A stretch of 10,542 bases of DNA from an uncultured Eubacteriales bacterium (GTDB taxonomy: Bacteria; Bacillota_A; Clostridia; Christensenellales; Aristaeellaceae), in contig CADCQZ010000202.1 of NCBI GenBank assembly GCA_902803675.1, positions 1-10,542 on the forward strand, written 5' to 3'. The notes under the pieces are model-generated. The model did no database searches. It was not told the DNA's origin and saw nothing but the letters and a program-made list of their open reading frames with translations. Made by a program: the position numbers and the translations under genes. Numbering within the stretch: the first letter of the stretch is position 1; every line of letters begins with the position of its first letter. Below, piece after piece: positions 6,318-10,542 of this stretch.

Positions 6318-7262
6318 GTGATCCAGGAAATCCAAAGAGCGCACATTGAATGCAAAAAGCTGGCTGAAAACGGCACTTACGGCTGTTTTGAGGTGGAGCC
6401 TCTCGAGCGCGGCTTTGGGCATACATTGGGCAACGCCCTGCGCAGGGTGCTTATCAACTCCCTGTCCGGGGCTGCGGTCACCAGCGTTCAGATCGATGGT
6501 GTGCAGCATGAGTTCTCTACGATTCCCGGTGTCAAGGAAGACGTTACGGAGCTGATCCTCAACCTGAAGAATCTTTCCGTGAAGCTTTACAACGACAACA
6601 AGAGCGCGGAGATCAACGCCATCGGGCCTTGCGAGGTCAAGGCCAGCGACATCAAGGTGGACAGCGAGACCGAGATCATCAACGGTGATCTTCACATCGC
6701 CACCCTTTCCGAAGGGGCCCAGCTCCACATGAAGCTGACGCTGGACATGGGCCGCGGCTATGTGTCCGCTGACAAGAACAAGACAGCGGCCATGCCCATC
6801 GGTACCATCCCCATCGATTCCATCTACACCCCCATCCGCAAGGTCAACTACGAGGTGGAGGACACCCGCGTGGGCCAGGCGACGGACTATGACAAGCTCA
6901 CCCTGGAGATCTGGACGGACGGCTCCGTGAAGCCGGACGAAGCGATCTCCGAGGCCGCCAAGATCCTGACGGAGCAGCTGTCCCTGTTCACCTGCCTCAA
7001 CGACCAGGTGATGCCTGTCATCCAGCAGGAGCCTTCCGATGACCGCAAGGACAAGGTGATGGAAATGACCATCGAAGACCTTGACCTGTCCGTGAGGGCC
7101 TACAACTGCCTGAAACGCGCGGGCATCAACACCGTGGCGGAGCTGGTGCAGAGGAATCAGGAAGATATGATGAAGGTTCGCAACTTAGGCAAGAAGAGCC
7201 TGGAAGAAGTGGAACAGAAGCTCGAGAATCTCGGCTTGGGCCTGCGTCCCACTGAAGAGTGA
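6318..7262 (+). CDS. rpoA: DNA-directed RNA polymerase subunit alpha
   Basis: The alpha dimer scaffolds RNA polymerase assembly and contacts promoter UP elements and activators. The 314-residue protein has the N-terminal dimerisation and assembly domain (about 1-230; [18 protein letters not shown] at 29-46), a short acidic and basic linker ([12 protein letters not shown]), and the C-terminal helix-hairpin-helix domain (about 250-311). The DNA-contacting residues align with E. coli: Arg260 with R265 and Asn263 with N268 in [10 protein letters not shown], followed by NLGKKSL (289-295). The start is GTG with GGAGG 7 nt upstream; a second SD-like AAGGAG sits earlier in the 63-nt gap after rpsD. 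rplQ follows after 14 nt. Confidence 0.98.
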   Translation: MIQEIQRAHIECKKLAENGTYGCFEVEPLERGFGHTLGNALRRVLINSLSGAAVTSVQIDGVQHEFSTIPGVKEDVTELILNLKNLSVKLYNDNKSAEINAIGPCEVKASDIKVDSETEIINGDLHIATLSEGAQLHMKLTLDMGRGYVSADKNKTAAMPIGTIPIDSIYTPIRKVNYEVEDTRVGQATDYDKLTLEIWTDGSVKPDEAISEAAKILTEQLSLFTCLNDQVMPVIQQEPSDDRKDKVMEMTIEDLDLSVRAYNCLKRAGINTVAELVQRNQEDMMKVRNLGKKSLEEVEQKLENLGLGLRPTEE

Positions 7263-7276
7263 TAGGAGGAGTTCCC

Positions 7277-7795
7277 ATGGCAACTGAGCGTAAGCTGGGC
7301 CGTACGGCAAGCCAGCGCAAAGCGATGCTCCGCAACCTGACCACCAACCTGCTTTGGTACGGCCGTATCGAGACCACCGAAGCCAAGGCCAAAGAAGTGC
7401 GGCGCATGGCTGACAAAATGATCACCCTGGCTGTGAAGACCTATGACAAGACCGTCGAGGTCGAGAAGCAGTTCTACAATGAGAAGCAGCAGGTCGTGAA
7501 GGAGACCTTCACCAATGACGCCCCTGAGAAACTGCATGCCCGCAGGATCATGATGGCGTACCTGTATGACATCAAGGAAGCCAAGAAGGACGACGAGAAC
7601 AAGGCTGAGTACCGTGAGCGCACCAAGGACAACAAGCATCCTGTTGTCGAGAAGGTGTTCAGGGAGTACGGCCCCAAGTACCGCACCCGCAACGAGAACA
7701 ACAAGAACGGTGCTGCCGGCGGCTACTGCAGGATCTACAAGCTGGGTCCCCGCCGCGGTGACGCTGCCGAAAAGGTCATCATCGAGCTGGTGTGA
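7277..7795 (+). CDS. rplQ: 50S ribosomal protein L17, enlarged form
   Basis: L17 is a large-subunit protein near the polypeptide exit tunnel. The core is clear: [20 protein letters not shown] at 5-24, [14 protein letters not shown] (29-42), LHARR (86-90), [20 protein letters not shown] and IIELV at the end. At 172 residues it is about 45-60 longer than the usual 112-130. The extra length lies in two charged inserts, roughly 54-84 and 99-120, rich in Lys, Glu and Asp. Similar enlarged L17 proteins occur in some Clostridia, from memory. I start it at the ATG at 7277, with GGAGG 7 nt upstream, rather than the in-frame ATG inside rpoA. It is the last gene before a terminator; in many Firmicutes ecfA, ecfT and truA follow, and they are absent here. 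Confidence 0.96.
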   Translation: MATERKLGRTASQRKAMLRNLTTNLLWYGRIETTEAKAKEVRRMADKMITLAVKTYDKTVEVEKQFYNEKQQVVKETFTNDAPEKLHARRIMMAYLYDIKEAKKDDENKAEYRERTKDNKHPVVEKVFREYGPKYRTRNENNKNGAAGGYCRIYKLGPRRGDAAEKVIIELV

Positions 7796-7810
7796 GCCTG
7801 AAAGCTTCAA

Positions 7811-7838
7811 AACGCCCCCTTTTTGGGGGTGTTTTTTT
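7811..7838 (+). terminator. Intrinsic terminator after rplQ
   Basis: AACGCCCCC (7811-7819) pairs with GGGGGTGTT (7825-7833), nine pairs with one G-U, around a TTTTT loop, and the RNA continues with a U-run to 7838. It lies 15 nt after the rplQ stop and ends the adk-rplQ operon. Confidence 0.92.
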
Positions 7839-7849
7839 ATGAAAAGGCA

Positions 7850-7878
7850 TTGACAATACGCGTTTGTTCATGTAAAAT
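7850..7878 (+). promoter_or_regulatory. Promoter of rplM-rpsI
   Basis: A perfect TTGACA (7850-7855) and TAAAAT (7873-7878) are separated by 17 nt. The expected start is near 7885, about 100 nt before rplM. It lies just after the rplQ terminator, so rplM-rpsI is a separate transcription unit. Confidence 0.85.
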
Positions 7879-7884
7879 TTAAAG

Positions 7885-7987
7885 GCTGTGTTGAGGCTCC
7901 GTTAGCCCCGGGACTGGACATGGCAGAGCGTTGATTGCGACCATCAATCAACCCACATATTTTAAATTCTTCAAGGAGGATGCCAAC
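7885..7987 (+). promoter_or_regulatory. Structured 5' leader of rplM, candidate L13 leader
   Basis: The leader of about 103 nt contains a small stem (GGCT 7895-7898 with AGCC 7904-7907) and a perfect 8-bp hairpin, GTTGATTG (7930-7937) with CAATCAAC (7945-7952) around a 7-nt loop. An AT-rich spacer and the SD AAGGAGGA (7973-7980) follow. Low-GC Gram-positive bacteria have a known autoregulatory L13 leader family upstream of the L13-S9 genes, the same arrangement as here. I infer membership from position and structure; I have not matched the family consensus. Confidence 0.5.
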
Positions 7988-8422
7988 TTGAATACCTATA
8001 TGGCGAAGCCCGCTGAAGTCGAGCGGAAATGGTATGTGGTAGACGCTGAAGGCATGGTGCTCGGCCGCCTTGCAAGCCAGGTCGCCAATATTCTTCGGGG
8101 CAAGAACAAGCCCATCTACACCCCCCATGTGGACACCGGTGATTACGTGATCATCGTCAACGCTTCCAAAGTGATCCTGACCGGCAAAAAGCTGGATCAG
8201 AAGATCTACTACCATCATACCGGTTATCCGGGCGGCCTCAAAGAGACCAAGTACCGCGCCCTGATGGCGACCAAGCCTGAGTTCGCGGTGCGTCACGCTG
8301 TCGTGGGCATGCTGCCCAAGGGCACTCTCGGCCGTCAGATGGCCAAGAAGCTCAAGATCTACGCCGGTCCGGAGCATGAGCAGGCCGCCCAGAAGCCTGA
8401 GGCCCTGGAACTGATCAAGTAA
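7988..8422 (+). CDS. rplM: 50S ribosomal protein L13
   Basis: L13 is an early-assembling large-subunit protein; in E. coli it represses its own L13-S9 mRNA. Starting at TTG 7988 gives 144 residues: [71 protein letters not shown] and [20 protein letters not shown] are all canonical. Clostridial L13 commonly begins M-x-T-Y-M-A-K-P, which matches this start, and AGGAGG lies 8 nt upstream of it. An ATT/ATG-type extension further upstream (from 7931) would translate through the leader hairpin and is rejected. rpsI follows after 25 nt. Confidence 0.97.
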   Translation: MNTYMAKPAEVERKWYVVDAEGMVLGRLASQVANILRGKNKPIYTPHVDTGDYVIIVNASKVILTGKKLDQKIYYHHTGYPGGLKETKYRALMATKPEFAVRHAVVGMLPKGTLGRQMAKKLKIYAGPEHEQAAQKPEALELIK

Positions 8423-8447
8423 ATGAACGCGGAAGGAGATAATACAA

Positions 8448-8831
<384 letters not shown>

Positions 8832-8854
8832 TCGCGGACCGATCCCGTCCATGC

Positions 8855-8889
8855 CCCCGGAAACATCCTGTTTCCGGGGTCTTTCTTTT
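8855..8889 (+). terminator. Intrinsic terminator after rpsI
   Basis: CCCCGGAAACA (8855-8865) and TGTTTCCGGGG (8869-8879) form a perfect 11-bp stem with a TCC loop, followed by the T-rich TCTTTCTTTT. It ends the rplM-rpsI transcript 24 nt after the stop codon. Confidence 0.95.
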
Positions 8890-9064
8890 GTGTCCTTATC
8901 GAGCCCGGGCACCTTTCCCGTCCGGATGGGCAGAACACCCTGTTCAGGATCCATCGCGTCTGACAGCCGTATCATGTCATGGCTTTTATCTTTGACCATG
9001 TGATCCGAAAGGAAGATCATACTGACAGTATAGAAGATCACATTCTGATCATGCGTCTTATATG
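8890..9064. other. Gene-free stretch with operator-like repeats
   Basis: No supported gene lies between the rpsI terminator and the next promoter. A minus-strand frame is open here, but it lacks an SD and continues antisense through rpsI. Near the right end are a 13-bp inverted repeat and two copies of an 8-base word (listed separately). The left part shows nothing I can identify. Confidence 0.5.
9012..9040 (+). repeat. Direct repeats flanking an inverted repeat, possible operator
   Basis: GAAGATCA occurs at 9012-9019 and 9033-9040, 21 bp apart start to start, about two helical turns. Between and overlapping them lies ATACTG-A-CAGTAT (9019-9031), a perfect inverted repeat. A further TGATCAT follows near 9046. 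The cluster ends 25 bp before the -35 box of the next gene, a plausible operator position. Confidence 0.45.
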
Positions 9065-9093
9065 TTTACTTCCCGGAAACGGTGCGTTATAAT
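9065..9093 (+). promoter_or_regulatory. Promoter of the XRE remnant and ABC transporter
   Basis: TTTACT (9065-9070, four of six consensus) and a perfect TATAAT (9088-9093) are separated by 17 nt. The start would fall near 9100, with the SD AAGGA at 9111-9115 and ATG at 9125. Confidence 0.7.
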
Positions 9094-9124
9094 CATCTGC
9101 GAATAAGATAAAGGAAGACAGTTG

Positions 9125-9742
9125 ATGAGAACGAAACTGGCTGAAAACATCCGCTCTTTCCGAAGGGAACGGTCACTGCCCCAGGAGCGGCTTTTACCAA
9201 GCGCTGGGGGTGACGTTCGCCGCGGTCTGCAAATGGGAGGCGAAGCTGTCGGTGCCGGATCCGATCGTGTTGAGGAAGCGGAGGAGTTTCTTTCGGAGGC
9301 GCTTTTGATGGCTGTCTCCGATCTGATCACGACGATCATGGGCTATATGAACGTATACCTTGTCCGTATGGATCGCGCTTCCTGCCAGGCGGTCCTGGGC
9401 TGGGGGATCGGGCTGCGCAAAGCGGACAGGCCGAACTGCTTTGACAGAGTGAGTGCTGCTTTGCTCGCCGCTCTTGCCGGGCCGCAGTTCCTGGCGGGGC
9501 AGGCCGGCGAGGCGCGTGACACGCTGATCAAAGCGAGGGACCTTGCCGCGTTTTTTGACGCATCTCCCAGTTATGACGAAAGCGACATCCGCTATGTCAT
9601 CCGCATCGAAGGCGCCAGCGCTCATGGCGGCCTGGGAGCGACAGCCATGAACGGCGTCGATCATGCGGTGAGCCAATTCGATCATGAAGAGTTCACCGCT
9701 CTTTGGAGATCCGTCATTAAACAGGAGGCGTGTCATGAATAA
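9125..9742 (+). pseudogene. XRE-family transcriptional regulator, frameshifted and internally deleted
   Basis: The frame from ATG 9125 (AAGGA, 9 nt upstream) starts as a normal XRE helix-turn-helix: MRTKLAENIRSFRRERSLPQ. At the T-run 9192-9195 it leaves the HTH frame. Removing one T restores LYQALGVTFAAVCKWEAK and LSVPDPIVL in the next frame, the rest of a typical HTH with its KWE recognition helix. Around 9266-9275 the original frame becomes meaningful again with EEAEEFLSEALLMAVSDL and a C-terminal region (GWGIGLRKADRP, ALLAALAGPQFLAGQAGEAR, FFDASPSYDESDIR) that I recall from larger clostridial XRE regulators with TPR-like middles. So about 100 or more residues appear deleted between HTH and C-terminus. 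By luck the frame stays open for 205 residues, but the product would lack a working HTH. The stop overlaps the ABC start by 8 nt. Confidence 0.75.
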
Positions 9743-10542
9743 AAAAGAGATCAGGGCGCTGCGGCGTCCGTTCATCAAAGAGCTGTTCCGGGGGAACAGA
9801 GCCAACCTTGCCATGACCGTCGTCGCGGCCTTGTTCGGCGCAGCGGCGGAGCTGGTGATCTCCTGGCTCATCAAGGAGATCGCCGATCTGATCTCCGGAG
9901 AGTGTCCCTACGGTTTCGGCACGCTCCTGATCATCGCTGGAGGCGCTTTTGCGCTGTTTGGACTGGGATGGATCCTGGATGCAACATTTCTCTCCGAATT
10001 CCGCGCGAAGGCGATGAAGCAGTATCGGGAATACGTTTTTGACCGTCTCCTGGAAAAGGGGATCCAGGCGTTTTCCGGCGAGAACAGCTCGCTGTATATC
10101 TCCGCGCTCTCCAACGACGTGAACACGATCGAAACAGACTTTATCGGGCGGCTGCAGAGCACGATACAGGTCGGCATCGCGTTCGTCGGCGCGCTGGCCA
10201 TGATGATATGGTGCAGCCCGCTGCTGACGCTGATCGCCATCGGTTTTTCCCTGCTGCCCATCATCGTCTCCGTGACTTTGGGAAACAGGGCGGCGATCGC
10301 GGAAAAGAACGTTTCTGATCAAAAGGAAAGCTATACCGGCATGCTGAAGGACGCGCTCACGGGCTTTTCCGTGATCAAGAGCTTTAAGGCGGAGAAGAGC
10401 ATGGCCGGGCTGCATGACCGCAGCAGCGGGAACGTGGCGGAAGCCTCGAAAAAACGCACGCGGGTGAACGTACTGGTCAGCTATTCCTCCGGTATTGCGG
10501 GAGCGGTCCTGCAGTTCGGTGTGTTCTTCGTGGCGGCCGCGC
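9735..10542 (+). CDS. ABC exporter, transmembrane domain (3' part beyond window)
   Basis: 269 codons are visible before the right edge. The protein starts MNKKEIRALRRPFIKELFRG, then shows membrane helices at about 24-46, 61-81, 143-160, 162-182 and from 250 onward. This order, with long intervening cytosolic stretches, is that of the ABC_membrane (type IV exporter) fold. Typical fold segments are SALSNDVNTIETDFIGRLQS (123-142) and ALTGFSVIKSFKAE (207-220), which precedes the second coupling region. The nucleotide-binding domain is expected beyond the window, so substrate and partner cannot be judged. AGGAGG sits 6 nt before the ATG, and the start overlaps the XRE remnant by 8 nt, pointing to a regulator-transporter operon with translational coupling. 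Confidence 0.88.
   Translation, partial: MNKKEIRALRRPFIKELFRGNRANLAMTVVAALFGAAAELVISWLIKEIADLISGECPYGFGTLLIIAGGAFALFGLGWILDATFLSEFRAKAMKQYREYVFDRLLEKGIQAFSGENSSLYISALSNDVNTIETDFIGRLQSTIQVGIAFVGALAMMIWCSPLLTLIAIGFSLLPIIVSVTLGNRAAIAEKNVSDQKESYTGMLKDALTGFSVIKSFKAEKSMAGLHDRSSGNVAEASKKRTRVNVLVSYSSGIAGAVLQFGVFFVAAA

Noticed and set aside
9192..9195. Programmed frameshift in the XRE gene
   Set aside because: There is no recognisable slippery heptamer with a downstream structure, and a single shift would not restore the missing middle region.

Overview
This window is a ribosomal-protein neighbourhood from a GC-rich, Gram-positive-type bacterium, most likely an uncultured member of the Clostridia. 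Four things point there: strong Shine-Dalgarno (SD) sequences before nearly every gene; a zinc-type (four-Cys) adenylate kinase lid; a KOW-domain protein next to infA together with rpsD inside the alpha operon; and an enlarged L17 with a zinc-free S4. The taxonomy is inferred from gene content and remembered family sequences, not from a search.

Layout. Positions 1-1932 carry three minus-strand genes: a lipoprotein with a peptidoglycan-binding domain (cut by the left edge), a HAD-superfamily phosphatase and pyroglutamyl-peptidase I. Divergent from these, 2014-3039 encodes a secreted L,D-transpeptidase. A near-consensus sigma-A-type promoter at 3090-3118 then starts the main operon: adk, a KOW RNA-binding protein, infA, rpmJ, rpsM, rpsK, rpsD, rpoA, rplQ, ending at an intrinsic terminator (7811-7838). 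A second promoter (7850-7878) and a structured leader drive rplM-rpsI, which ends at another strong terminator (8855-8889). After a gap with operator-like repeats and a promoter, 9125-9742 holds a decayed XRE-type regulator overlapping the start of an ABC exporter gene that runs off the right edge.

How the genes fit together. The central block makes translation and transcription parts: ribosomal proteins L36, S13, S11, S4, L17, L13 and S9, initiation factor IF1 and the RNA polymerase alpha subunit, with adenylate kinase at its head. The flanks concern the cell wall (peptidoglycan-binding lipoprotein, L,D-transpeptidase), small-molecule or peptide turnover (HAD, pyroglutamyl peptidase) and export (ABC transporter).

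Points of interest. infA appears to start at CTG. The 249-nt space before rpsM contains strong hairpins and a stem that could mask the rpsM SD; an S4-responsive leader is known at this place in E. coli. An inverted repeat overlaps the -10 box of the adk promoter. The synteny is shortened: no secY, map, ecf or truA genes appear where they usually sit. The XRE regulator is frameshifted and internally deleted. I see no clearly novel multi-gene system; the best candidates for something undescribed are the RNA-level regulatory elements.
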